Of a stretch of DNA of 64,000 nt, positions 46,844-56,811 are shown piece after piece. Made by a program: the position numbers and the translations under genes. Source of the stretch: Cenococcum geophilum 1.58 (lineage: Eukaryota > Ascomycota > Dothideomycetes > Gloniales > Gloniaceae); contig KV748181.1 of assembly GCA_001692895.1 (NCBI GenBank), positions 2,361,640 through 2,425,639 of the forward strand. Direction: 5' to 3'. Position 1 is the stretch's first letter; every line of letters begins with the position of its first letter. Under the pieces are notes generated by a model that saw nothing but the letters and a program-made list of their open reading frames with translations, was not told the origin of the DNA and made no database searches.

Positions 46844-46935
46844 GTCTGCCTATATCTACCTGTCTATGCCTACCTGTCTATGCCTATCCGTCTATATCTG
46901 CCTACCCGTCTGCATCTACCTACCTATCTGCGTCT
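46505..46935. repeat. Tetranucleotide array (ctgy/ctac)n
   Basis: About 430 bp of ctgtctac, ctgcctat, cccgtctg and similar 4-bp words on the plus strand, strongly pyrimidine-rich. Confidence 0.93.
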
Positions 46936-47060
46936 GCTTATAGTGTCTAATTCGATTTAGGGGAGAGGTCGGCCCGATTGAAGGCTCTGGTTTGATTCGA
47001 TCGATTGATCGAATCATTCAGTGTTCGCTGGCTGGGTCGTTCGAACGGTTGGCAGTTATC

Positions 47061-47258
47061 TAGCTCTGGCGACGGTCGTCTGGCTCCGGCGACGGTCGTC
47101 TGGCTCTGACGACGGTCGTCTGCGGACGGCGACGGTCGACGGTCGTTTGGTTCTGGCGACGGTCGACGGTCGTCTGGCTCCGGCGACGGTCGGTCTGGCT
47201 CCGGGCGACGGTCGTCTGGCTCTGGCGACGGTCGACGGTCGTCTGGTTCTGGCGACGG
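47061..47258. repeat. About 21-bp tandem repeat (gacggtcgtctggctctggc)
   Basis: Roughly nine to ten units, some with an extra gacggtc insertion. GC-rich and CpG-rich, unlike the surroundings. The open frame across it is repeat-derived. Confidence 0.9.
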
Positions 47259-47416
47259 TCCTCAGCTGGCTGCCGTTCTGGTGCCTCCCTAGGTAGGGAG
47301 GATGTAAGGAAGGAAGGGTAAAAAAATAAGGTGGCTACCTAGGTGTATATGTAGAGGCTATCGGGAATATAGCGGGGACCCGATAGTAATGTGTTATGCG
47401 GAGCTTTATTTATGCA

Positions 47417-47888
47417 GAGCCTCCGTACGCAAAGCTTCGCGCAGAGCCTCGTGCAGAGCCTCCGTACGTAGAGCTTTGTGTAGAGCTTCGTATAGAGCTT
47501 TATGGAGAGCTTTCGTGTAGAGCTTCGTGCAGAGCTTCGTGTAGAGCTTCGAGCAGAGCTTCGAGCAGAGCTTCGAGCAGAGCTTCGAGCAGAGCTTCGA
47601 GCAGAGCTTTATGTAGAGCTTCGAGCAGAGCTTCGTGTAAAGCTTCGTGTAGAGCTTCGTGTAGAGCTTCGTGTAGAGCTTCGTGTAGAGCTTCGTGCAG
47701 AGCTTCGTGTAGAGCTTCGTGTAGAGCTTCGAGCAGAGCTTCGAGCAGAGCTTTATGTAGAGCTTTGAGCAGAGCTTCGTGTAAAGCTTTGTGCAGAGCC
47801 TCGTGTAGAGCTTCGTGCAGAGCCTNGTGTAGAGCTTNGTGCAGAGCCTCGTGTAGAGCTTCGTGCAGAGCTTTGTGCAGAGCTTTGT
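47417..47888. repeat. 12-bp tandem repeat (agagcttcgtgc)n
   Basis: About 39 units of agagcttcgtgt / agagcttcgagc / agagctttgtgc. All frames stay open on both strands because the unit is a multiple of three without stops; these should not be called genes. Two N bases lie in it. Confidence 0.95.
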
Positions 47889-47896
47889 GGTTATAG

Positions 47897-48130
47897 TATT
47901 AGGATTTTTTTTTGGGCGCGTTGTTGCAGCCAAAAATTAGGGTCTGCAAAACCTGCGTAAGCCGCGATTTCAGCAATTTGCAGCAATTTGCAGCAATTTG
48001 CACGAGTAGCCTGTGTATTTGTAGCAAATTGCCGCAAGTTGCCGCAAATCGCTAAAATTGCGACTTACGCAGGTTTTGCAGACCCTGATTTTCGCTTGCG
48101 ACAACGTGCCCAAAAAAAATTTTCCTGATG
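47897..48130. repeat. 234-bp foldback (MITE-like) at the right end of I
   Basis: The left arm begins tattaggattttttttt and has gggtctgcaaaacctgcgta. The right arm mirrors it with tacgcaggttttgcagaccc and ends aaaattttcctgatg. The arms are about 70-80 bp with good pairing around a centre of repeated gcagcaatttgc words. It looks like a complete small inverted-repeat element sharing its right end with element I. Confidence 0.88.
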
Positions 48131-48132
48131 TA

Positions 48133-48468
48133 AGGAAAATCTGACTAAAGGAGATATAGAAAAGTACCTACACCCCCTATTTTATTAGGCTTTTGCTTTA
48201 TTAGAAGAAAAGCCTAGGAAAAGTCTATATTTTAGTTTTAGTATTCCTATCCTTATCTTCGCTTAGAAGCTAAGACTACCCCTTTAAAAAAATTCTCTTA
48301 GGGAAAGGGGGTAAAAGGGTAAGTAGATCCACCTCTAGCTCGCCAGGCAGTAGGAATTTGGTCTTAAAAGTTGGAAAATCGGTTGTTTTTGATAGAAAGA
48401 TGGGTATATGTAAGTTTTGAGGTGCGGCGCTACCTTTTAGTAAGGTTGCATGTGCGGTAAAGGTTTTA
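48133..48468 (-). other. F 5' end
   Basis: The outermost leader of LINE F, from the TA next to element I to the TSD at 48469. It contains an about 75-bp less AT-rich part (48330-48450). No coding signal. Confidence 0.7.
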
Positions 48469-48479
48469 ACTATATAAAC

Positions 48480-49156
48480 TATTAGTTATACAATTCGGGT
48501 TAATAAATATACTAATAATATTCTAAAAACGAATTAATAGTGTGTTAGGAGAATACCTTAACGAGTTTATTATAGTATACCTTAACGATATTATTATCTA
48601 CTTAATAACTAAGGAAGAACACAGAGAACACGTTAAATAGGTCTTAAAGAGGCTATAAGAAGAATAGATGCTAGTAGCAATTAAGAAATATAAGTTCTTT
48701 ACTAGGAAGACCAATTTTATTAGATTTATTATTAAATAAGGTTATATTAGTATGGACCTAAAGAAGATTAAAGCTATAGTAAGTTAGTAAGAACTAGAAA
48801 ATATAATATAGTTGAGGTTATTTTTAGGGTTTTGCTACTATTATAGAAGGTTTATAGTATAATAGTTAAAAAATATTAAACCGTTTACTAGACTTATAAA
48901 GAAAAAGGAACTATAGGTATAGGGAAAGAAATAAAAAAAGTTATTTAAGGAATTTAAAGAATTGTTTACTAAAGAACGAATCCTTAAAATCTATTAACTA
49001 GGACTAGATACGGTTGTAAATATAGATATATTAGACTTTACGCTAGAAGTATACTTACTATAAAAGTATGGGAATATATAGCACCTAGTAGCGTACTATA
49101 GTTAGAGGATAATACTACTAGAATTAAACTATAATATCTATAATAAGGAGTTATTA
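48480..49156 (+). pseudogene. D: RT second half and start of RNase H
   Basis: Resumes after LINE F with KLLVIQFGLIN, then EYLNEFIIVYLNDIIIY (about 48560-48605, the catalytic YLDD box), KKYKFF and GYISMDLKKIKAI. RNase H follows: FLGFCYYYRRFI (about 48825-48860), YLLxKYG and LELNYNIYNKEL (about 49125-49155). It is cut at 49156 by LINE J; the 15 bp aataaggagttatta is present on both sides. Confidence 0.9.
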
Positions 49157-50760
49157 ATAATAAATTCAATTTACCGCCCGTCCTGGTCCCCCTAGTGGGT
49201 CTATACAGGCTAATACCTTCTATAGGAAAAACTCTAACTTAGAGAAAACCCCACCTTAGGCCGCGCTAGAGAGATAGCAGCGTTCCGATATCGGAGCGCC
49301 AGCGGCTCGCCTTCTACCTGCCTTTAAGTCTGCATATTAAGCTAACTGGCCGCGCTTCGCGGATAATCTCACTCTACCCCCTTCTTTCCTTATCCTTTTA
49401 CCCTTATTCTTTTACTAGTCCTCTAGGCTTTAAAAGGGCTGGTATCCACTTATATCCTCTATATCCATTGCCTTTACTACCTAAAACTAGGGTAAAACAC
49501 CTAACTATACCAGCTATTTTGCTGCTACTTAGGCGCTTTCTTTATTATTTAAAATATCCTAAAGGCGTTTAAAGGCGCATTTTGCTATAAAGTCTGCCCT
49601 TTAGTAGTGTGGACACTAGAATAGCATATAGTAGATTATCTACCTTATCTAGCCACATTCGCACCGTGGGAGAACCGCTAGTATACCGACGGATACAAGC
49701 CATATATTAAGCCCTATTACCTCTATACGAAGGAGAAATAGTGCTATAGCCTCTGCTTTTATTAGGCCTTTATATAATAGGATTATAGGTTTCCCCTATA
49801 GGGTCTTCTACGTGGTTTCTGTGCGGTCTTTAGCCTTTACCTACTACCGTCGTCGCTATTTTAAATCTACCCATTTCGCGATAAAGGTAGTTGCCTACCT
49901 TTGGTGCTGGTGACCTCCTATATAGTAGCGGCGCTCCGCCTACGCTCTACTAGCGTTCCGCTGGCCACACTTACGGGGGTTTATTGTAGCTTTTTACTCT
50001 ATATAGTCCTTCTAGTACGCGAGAAAGCCTTATATCTTATTTTTACGGTCCTTTACGCGTTCCCTAAGCGCTTCTAATAGTACTAGTAGCCGTTTTATTT
50101 TTTACTAGCGCTTTACTAATATATTCTAGATACCGTTAAGTGCCTCTGCTAATTCCTTTTCTACTCTATTAGAGGCCGTCTTAGCGGCTCTTTAGAGGGC
50201 TGTCGTTTTAATATAGAGTTGGATTAGGGGAATAGCCGCTTCCTTCTCCATTGCAGCTATTAGTGTTCGTTGGTATGCCTCTATAACCCTACGGAGACAC
50301 TAGTTCTAGACTTTCTATAGTAGTTTAAGCAAGCTTTTCGCTAGCGTTCCGCCGTTGTCCCGTACTCCCCACACTTAGGCGCCATACAGCATTGCTAGTC
50401 GGACGGTGGCTGTATATAGGAGGCGTGAGCGGCGCATTAATGGGCCCCATGTAGACGTGGTAATCCTTAACATCGCTTTAAAGGCTACTGAGCCCTTACT
50501 CGCGGCCTTTTTAACCTGTTCTTTCCATTAGAGCTTAGGGTCTACCCAGATCCCTAGGACTCGCATGCTGGTTTTCTGGGGGGCTGTCTCGCAGCCGGCG
50601 ATACGCACGGTGGACGCAAGGTCTGCGGTGGCGTGGCGCCGTCGCCTTGTGAAGTGCATAAGCTAGTACTTCTTAGGGGCGAACGCCGCCCCGTATCGAT
50701 TTGCCCATGCAGCGCAGCAGTTGTGGGCGGCCTCCAATTGTCAACAGTTCTCTGCCGCGG
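49157..50760 (-). mobile_element. Element J: 5'-truncated LINE, little RIP
   Basis: Minus strand, flanked by a 15-bp TSD, aataaggagttatta (49142-49156 and 50761-50775). At its 5' edge (50760) it starts inside ORF2. Reading on: RYGAAFAPKKY and LMHFTRRRRH, then TSMRVLGIWVDPKL (about 50540-50570), LRITTSTWGPLMRRSRLLY and a late CECG ... CPHY zinc motif (about 49600-49680). This is the RT thumb and C-terminus of an I/Tad-type LINE. A few stops (TAG/TAA) are present. The tail is short and A/T-rich rather than poly(A). CpA and TpG are frequent, so J is young. Confidence 0.9.
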
Positions 50761-50775
50761 AATAAGGAGTTATTA

Positions 50776-52075
50776 GGTATAGTTATAGTATTTAAAGAAT
50801 AGAGAGCGTTATTATAAGGCGTAGAGAAACTATTTATAGTTAAGATGGATTATAAGAACCTAATAGGGTTCCTAATAGTAAAAGAACTTAATTATAGATA
50901 GGTTAGATAGGTAGAGATACTTATAAATTACTATTTCGAAATTTAGTATACTAAAGGCACCAAGAATATAAGAGTAGACGCACTTAATAGAAAGGCTAAA
51001 CTATAGAATAATAAGAAACCATTAGAAGCAATACTACGTAAAGATAAGAATGGATTAATTAGGTATAATTACCCTAAACTAGTAATAACCCAGAGGATAA
51101 AGAACTAAAAAGAATCTACAAAATACTAGAAAGCTTTTAGGTATAAAGAATTCTAGAGGTATAACTAGAAGATCTATAAATAGATATATACGAAAACTAA
51201 GAAGCGAAGTATATCCTAAAAAGTATAATAGAGCATTTTGTAGAAGATTTCTATAAGGGAATAACTTAAGGACATAATAGAGTAATAGGCTTAGTATTAA
51301 GACTTTAGGAAAAATATATTATTAATAGAATCTAGGGTATAGCTAAAAAAAAGTAATAAAAAAATATTTAAATTACTAAAGGAATAAACTAACGAGGTAT
51401 AAGCCGTATAGAGGGCTATAATCTATTAAAATACTAAAGAGACTATAGGAGGTCATATTATAGGACTTTATTATTAAGTTACTAAAGTTAAAAAAAATCC
51501 TATTACCGAATAGGAGTATAATGTAATCCTTAGAATAATAGATAAGTTAACTAAATAGGGCTACTTTATAGCATGCATAGAAGAAATCTTAGTGGAAGAT
51601 ATTGCTAGAATCTATATTAAGGAAGTGTTTATAAGATATAGAGTATTAAATAAGATTATATTAGATAGAGATTTAAGATTTATAGCAGTATTCTAGGAGG
51701 TATTTTTAGCAGAATAAGAAGTTAGAGCAGCAACTTCTACTATATATTATCTATAGACGGATAGATGAATAGAAAGATTAAATTAGACGCTAGAACAGTA
51801 TCTAAGATATTATATTAATTACGCACAGAATAATTAGGTCTTAAGGAGGGGGATAAAGTATAGCTACTATATAAAATTTTCAAGAGTTAACGACTAAGTA
51901 AGAAGTTAAACTACGTTAGGCTAGGACCTTTTAAAGTTATATAGAGGATTTTACTGGTTATATTTAAGTTAAACCTACTAGCTAAAATAAAGATCTACCC
52001 TATATAGTATATTATAATACTAGAGCTAGTATATAGGAATATTAAGCCACTAATTTATAAGGCAGATATATATAG
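50776..52075 (+). pseudogene. D: RNase H end and integrase
   Basis: RNase H ends with YTKGTKNIRVDALNRKAKL (about 50950-51000, usual form GxxNxxADALSR). The integrase core has RIIDKLTKxGYFIACIEE (about 51530-51590) and LDRDLRFIAVFxEVF (about 51660-51710). The C-terminal module is LKEGDKVxLLYKIFK and RLSKKLNYVRLGPFKVI (about 51840-51950). Family role: strand transfer of the cDNA. Normal domain order; broken fossil. Confidence 0.9.
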
Positions 52076-52978
52076 AGGATAAAAAGAGGACAAATAGTAA
52101 GTTTTAAAGATCGTTAGTTATAAGGACATTAATAATAAAATATAGTATAAGGTAAAGTAAATAGGCTATAATAAGACTACCTAGGAGCTACTATAAAACT
52201 TAAAAAACGCTATAGGAAAGATATAGGAGTATTAGAAGGGAACGGGTTAGGTAATATTAAGAAGGAGCTAAAGATAAAAGGATTAGTTAAAGGTAATAGG
52301 CAAGCTAGATTATCTAAAGGATCCACTACTAGCGTATTAGTTGTTTCTACCTTACCTTAATTAGAATTCTTTTTAGCCTCTTTAGCCTTAAGCTTAGAGA
52401 GACCTTATTTAATAAGACGTAACTCCTTTAAGCATACCTTTTTGCGAACCTTTATTAGACGGCTTAGGCGAGTATAAGCATCTAGTTAAACTTTTAGAGC
52501 CTAAGATACTTTATTAAAACAACGTTAAACTTTAATAAGGGCCTTAGCTAGCTTACTCTTTAGTTTTTTAGCCGCTACTAATATATAAAACCCTAAGGCG
52601 GATTAAATAAGAAACTAGACGGTTATAAGAAATAACAAAACGTATATACTTAGCGTTAGAGATAGATTAAATATTATAGAACAATCGCATATTTGCCCGC
52701 GTACACTTAGTATAAAAAGAAGGTTAGCGACTAAATAGAGCTATAATTATAATATATACTAACTTCTTCTCCGTATAATAAGAATAGGACGGTATAACTT
52801 TACTAAGGGATAAAATTAACGTTACTAGCTAATTATAATGATTAGACGCAGAGGATCTAATAGAAGGTATTAGGAATAATAAAGGTCATTAAATTAAAAA
52901 TGGAAATACTATACCTCTAATAAACGACTTAGAGATAGGAGATATCTTTAGGGACGAAGATAAAGAGGAGGAAGATAG
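52076..52978 (+). other. D: 3' tail after integrase, unassigned
   Basis: About 0.9 kb between the integrase C-terminus and the 3' LTR. No chromodomain seen. On the minus strand, about 52330-52650, the composition is basic and leucine-rich (LSLRLKRLKR, KALIKV), which could be an antisense remnant or chance. The polypurine tract is at 52962-52978. Confidence 0.5.
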
Positions 52979-53396
52979 TGTTATAGACCTTATATTAGTA
53001 GTAGTACAACTACTAAGAAGAGATATAAATAGGTTAGTTAAGATAGTATAGGAGGCGCTAGAACTGATTAAGCTATAGAATAAGGGGTAGCTAAGTTACG
53101 TGGCTAGTTATATTATAAGTTTAGAATATAAAAATATGGAAATATAGGAACACGACGTACTAACATACCGACGTATTAACGTACTAAACCCTTGCTATAG
53201 GGAGGAGTTATATATTTAAAGACACACGGTCTCTATAGATAGTTTCTCTTCTTTATAGTAAATCTTAGAATATAATTAGAGTTAATCTATTAGGCAACTA
53301 CTCCACCAGTTATATTTATGTTGTTAACTATTTTATACCTATATACTTAGCCCATTAACAAGTCTATCGTAGTATTTCCTATAAGGCTTTATTATA
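52979..53396 (+). repeat. D right LTR
   Basis: Repeats 15456-15876; followed by TSD accta and then C1 sequence. Confidence 0.93.
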
Positions 53397-53401
53397 ACCT
53401 A

Positions 53402-54947
53402 AGGTGGTAATAAAAAGCCTAATTAGTTTTTTATAGTTTAGGTATTAGAGTCTTAGGTATACTATATAGGTAATTTAGCCTAAAACTATACGTTTGCTAT
53501 TAAATCTAAATACATTAATATACCGGTTAAGGGGGGTTAGGGTAAAACTATTATCTTATATAAAGATTTTATTAATAAATCCTATGCTACTAGCTCCTAT
53601 ATTAATTAGGACTTAAGTATTAGCCTATTAATTATTCTACTAAAGATAATAGTTAACGGTTATACTATAATCTTAAGAGTTAAAGTTTATAATATCTAAA
53701 GTATTTAATAAGATCCTAAGGTAGAGCTATTTTAGAGAGCGACTTAACTCTAAAATATACCTTTTAGTAATAAGCAGGAAGGAGTTTCTATAAAATATCG
53801 GTTATAGCTTTGCCTTTATAAGTAGTGCTTATTAAATATAGGGCTAAAACTAGGTAAAGATTAGGGATAGTAACTAGAAGATTAATATAGTGAACGGTTG
53901 CTAGTATTAGCCATTTATAAATTATATTTAGGTATAGGGATAAAATAGTAGTTAGAGAGGTAGGAGTTACTTTTATATTTAAAGTAGAGGCCTAGCTTAA
54001 TGCGTTATTCTTATTTAAAGGACCCTAGTAGGGCGTATCCTAGGGTCCTAGTATTAATATTTATAGCGTTAAGGTACTTAAGCTAAGATAACTTAGTAGA
54101 CGTTTATAGGGCTATTATATTATATTAAGGAGCGTGTTTTAGTATTAGGCGTAGTATTATTATACTATTTATTAATAACGTTTATATAGGTATTAAGGAG
54201 GTTTTTAGTTTAGGTCTTAGAGATTTTATAAGGCTATTAACTAGTATAAAGTTATTTCAGCCAGTTTCCTTTACCTAATAGTTAAATTTGGAGAAGTATA
54301 CTAGGAAACTTTTTATTTCTTAAGCTATATAGTTTATTTTCCTTTAAGTAGTAACTTAGTAGTTTAGGTTACCATATATAGCTTTAAGAAGTATAACTAG
54401 GCTTTATACTAAGTTTGGCTAAAGAGGTTTAATAAGGTTAGCTACCTTTTCTCCTAGTTAACTTAGGGCGTAATAAAGTTAGTTAGCTTTAGTTAAATAG
54501 CAGTTAATATTACCGGTTAGCTTATTTTTAAGCTAGCTTAGAAATAATTAGAGCTCTTATTATTTATTAGTAAATACTAGGGGATCTAGTAATTATTTGG
54601 ATTATTATAGTATAGTAGTTGGCTTAGGGTAAGAGATTTCTATAGGTTTAGGGCTTATATTCCGCGTGTTTATCTTTAAAAATAGCGTTTAGTCTTGGGG
54701 TCCTAGTATAGGTATCTTAGGGGTACGAATTTTTTCTTAGGGGTTTTTAATTAATTACTAGTATCGTACTTCTTATTCGGCTCATTATTAATTTAAAATA
54801 GCTTAGTTCTATATAAGGGCGTCTATAAAAGACTTCTATATCCCTACTAATTATCCTTAAAGTGTAGATATAATACTAGTAGCCGTTATAGGAGTTTTGG
54901 GTTTGTTCTGAATATTAATAGTAGTATAGGTAGTTAATATAACGTAG
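53402..54947 (-). pseudogene. C1: Gag region
   Basis: Colinear with 61508-63091 in C2 (shared gttaaggggggttagggtaa, attaataaatcctatg and others). Coding texture is lost to RIP in both copies, so the Gag assignment rests on position between the 5' LTR (right) and the pol of C2. Confidence 0.8.
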
Positions 54948-55186
54948 TATTACAGAGTAAGTATACGCGGCAATAATATATAGTAAGGTAGATATTATTA
55001 AGCTATATATATATAATATATAAGGAGGTTAAGACGTTATATAAAGAAAGAAGGTAGGAAAATAAAAAGAAATGGTATATATTATGGACTTAGTTACTTA
55101 GTTAATATATATATAAAGTAGAATAGAATTTAGGTAGTAATCCTAGCAGAACTTAGCAGGATTTAGTAAAACTTAGTAAAACTTAG

Positions 55187-55366
55187 TGTTATAGTACATA
55201 CTAACTGTTAAGGTATAAGGTAACTGTATATTATTAACAAATAATATCGTATAAAGATCTATATAGGAGGTAAGGCGGTATATATATACGTCGCTTAGGG
55301 GTTAGGTCCGTGCTCATATTATAACAATACTAAGTTATAATAATATATTAGGTTAGTGCCGTAATA
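55187..55366 (-). repeat. E left LTR
   Basis: Repeats 56479-56665, and inverted the solo LTR 4463-4649. Confidence 0.93.
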
Positions 55367-55660
55367 GTATATCCCCCTTTTAAGGCGAGCTCCTATAAGC
55401 TAAGTAACGGTAGTAAAAATACGGAGGTAAAAAAAATAGACTATATATCCTTATCCTTCTAGTTTTTAAAGGTTCTCGTCCTTCTAGTCCTTAAAGGTCC
55501 TTATCCTTATAGTCCTTAGACCCTCTTACCTATATCCCTACTATATTACTCTCCGTTAGTGCTTATTTTAAACACTAAATAAAGCTAAAGGCAAAGGGGT
55601 AAAACGAAGGAAATAAGAAAAAATTTATCTACGGGGTATATGGCGGATATTAATATTTAA

Positions 55661-55880
55661 AAGGCTTAAAGTTGCGGAGATTGAGGTTAAGGCGTAGACT
55701 TAAAAGGCTTGGGGTGCGGAGATCGAGGTTAAGGCGTAAACTCGAAAGGCTTAGGGTGCGAAGATTAAGATTAAGGCGTAGATTTAAAAGGCTTAGGGGT
55801 TACGGGGATTAAGGTTATTGCGTAGACTTAAAAGGCTTAGAGTATGGAGATTAAGGTTAAAACATAGATTCTTATTGCGG
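55661..55880 (-). repeat. E: 42-44-bp tandem repeat, 5 copies
   Basis: Units start with aaggctt at 55661, 55704, 55746, 55788 and 55832, each followed by a tgcggagat-like part and ggttaaggcgtagac. Confidence 0.9.
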
Positions 55881-56478
55881 TAAACTTAAAGTACTATCTG
55901 TATAAATTTAAAGATGGAGACAAAGATAAAGATAGAGACGAGATTGTAACCTATAGTCTTATACTGTAATTAAGATATAAGGAACATAGCCCGCAGGGTA
56001 TCTCCCTGCAGCCGACTTAGAACTTAAAACGTAAAGTAGAAGTATAGTTAGAAATAGACTTAGAGACGGAGACAGAGATTAATAATATATAACTTCTAAG
56101 ATAAGAATATAGCCTATAGGGGGAACACCTAGCGTCCTAGTCTACCCGCAGCTAGCAGCTCCTATTCTTCCCGCAGGCTTAAAACGGCATACTCTGTAAC
56201 CAGTAGCTTACGGCCCGCTAGTGTATAAGGCCCGTAGCCAGCTTATAAAACTTAGGACGGAAGCAGTAGAATATTGGCTTGTTGGAGACAGGTACAGAGA
56301 CAGAGACGGCTTAGAAACTCGAATAATTTGACGTGACGTGCAGAGATTTTACTAGGTCGGCATTGTCGTAGAACGGGGGTAAGAATCCCGCCCGGGGTAG
56401 GGTCGTAGCTTTGGAAATATAGCTTTAGGACGGTGGAAACAAAGCCCTACCAGGGGCGTAAGAGATGACATGACATAC

Positions 56479-56665
56479 TGTTATAGTACGTGCCGACTAT
56501 CAAGGTACGAGGTACGAGGTGACTGTATATTATTGACAAACGATATCGTGTAAGGATCTATGTAGGAGGTGAGGCGGTATATATACACGTCGCTCAGGGG
56601 TTAGGTCTGTGCTTATGTTATAACAATACTAAGTTATAACAACGTGTTAGGTTAGTGCTGTAATA
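56479..56665 (-). repeat. E right LTR
   Basis: 187 bp, less decayed than the left LTR and the same length as the solo LTR at 4463-4649. Confidence 0.93.
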
Positions 56666-56811
56666 CTTAGTAGAATATAGCAGAATATAGGAGGTTGCCG
56701 TTAGATTGCTATAAATTACTATTAAATTGCCGTCCTATGGTCGGTCTTTAGTTACTAAGTTAGTAGAAATAGGTGGACGTATATAAGGTGTTACGGGGGT
56801 ATCCTATAACA

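Larger units (their letters stand above)
46124..48130. mobile_element. Element I: TA-flanked inverted-repeat element full of tandem repeats
   Basis: Left end catcaggattttttttt (46124-46140) and right end aaaaaaaattttcctgatg (48112-48130) are inverted copies, flanked by TA on both sides (46122-46123 and 48131-48132). Removing it joins the LINE F leader. The shared terminal part continues as gttgttgc / gcgacaac and AT-poor gcaaattgcggc words. TA duplication suggests a Tc1/mariner-type, non-autonomous element. There is no transposase; the interior is four tandem arrays. It retains CpG, CpA and TpG, so it is nearly free of RIP. Confidence 0.78.
26444..48468 (-). mobile_element. Element F: Tad1-like LINE, nearly full length
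   Basis: A minus-strand non-LTR retrotransposon with poly(A) at its 3' end (the T-rich run 26444-26475) and an 11-bp TSD, actatataaac (26433-26443 and 48469-48479). From its 5' end: leader, ORF1 with zinc knuckles, then ORF2 with AP-type endonuclease, RT, RNase H. It is interrupted by G, H1 and I; the net length is about 6.5 kb, close to a full Tad1-type element. Multiple in-frame stops from RIP make it inactive. It sits in the RT of D. Confidence 0.92.
15456..53396 (+). mobile_element. Element D: Ty3/gypsy, hosts most of the nest
   Basis: LTRs 15456-15876 (421 bp) and 52979-53396 (418 bp) start tgttacggacc / tgttatagacc and end attata. TSD accta on both sides. Polypurine tract aaagaggaggaagatag precedes the right LTR. 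Inside, Gag, zinc knuckle, protease, RT, RNase H and integrase run on the plus strand, interrupted by B2, LINE F and LINE J. Without these D is about 7.5 kb, a normal gypsy size. Very many RIP-type breaks; old, but younger than C1. Confidence 0.93.
55187..56665 (-). mobile_element. Element E: 1.5-kb miniature LTR element (TRIM-like)
   Basis: LTRs 55187-55366 (180 bp) and 56479-56665 (187 bp) start tgttatagtac and end gtaata. TSD cttag: 55182-55186 and 56666-56670. The polypurine tract (complement of 55369-55383) sets minus orientation. The 1.1-kb interior has no RT, integrase or Gag that I can see, but a five-unit tandem array. Structurally complete; RIP-decayed in the left LTR more than the right. 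Confidence 0.92.
14992..56811 (-). mobile_element. Element C1: chromovirus copy split by A, D and E
   Basis: 14992-15455 matches 61058-61507 of C2, and 53402-54947 matches C2 from 61508 on, so C1 is one element interrupted by D at accta (TSD 15451-15455 and 53397-53401). Its 5' LTR is at the right (54948-56811, itself split by E). Its pol half is missing here and is presumably left of A, outside the window. Heavily RIP-mutated and the oldest layer. Same family and orientation as C2. Confidence 0.85.
54948..56811 (-). repeat. C1 5' LTR, split by E
   Basis: Parts 54948-55186 and 56671-56811 together give about 380 bp matching the C2 LTRs (371 bp). Starts tattacagagtaag and ends tcctataaca. E with its TSD cttag separates the parts. 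Confidence 0.9.

Noticed and set aside
46505-46935. Possible CRISPR-like array
   Set aside because: Plain 4-bp microsatellite without spacers, in a fungal context.
47021-47296. 91-codon open frame on plus strand
   Set aside because: Made by the about 21-bp GC-rich array; the protein is a simple repeat of ATVDGRL-like words.
47396-47933. Long open frames (up to 175 codons) on both strands
   Set aside because: They are translations of the 12-bp array in element I, whose unit is a multiple of three without stops. No start context or domain.
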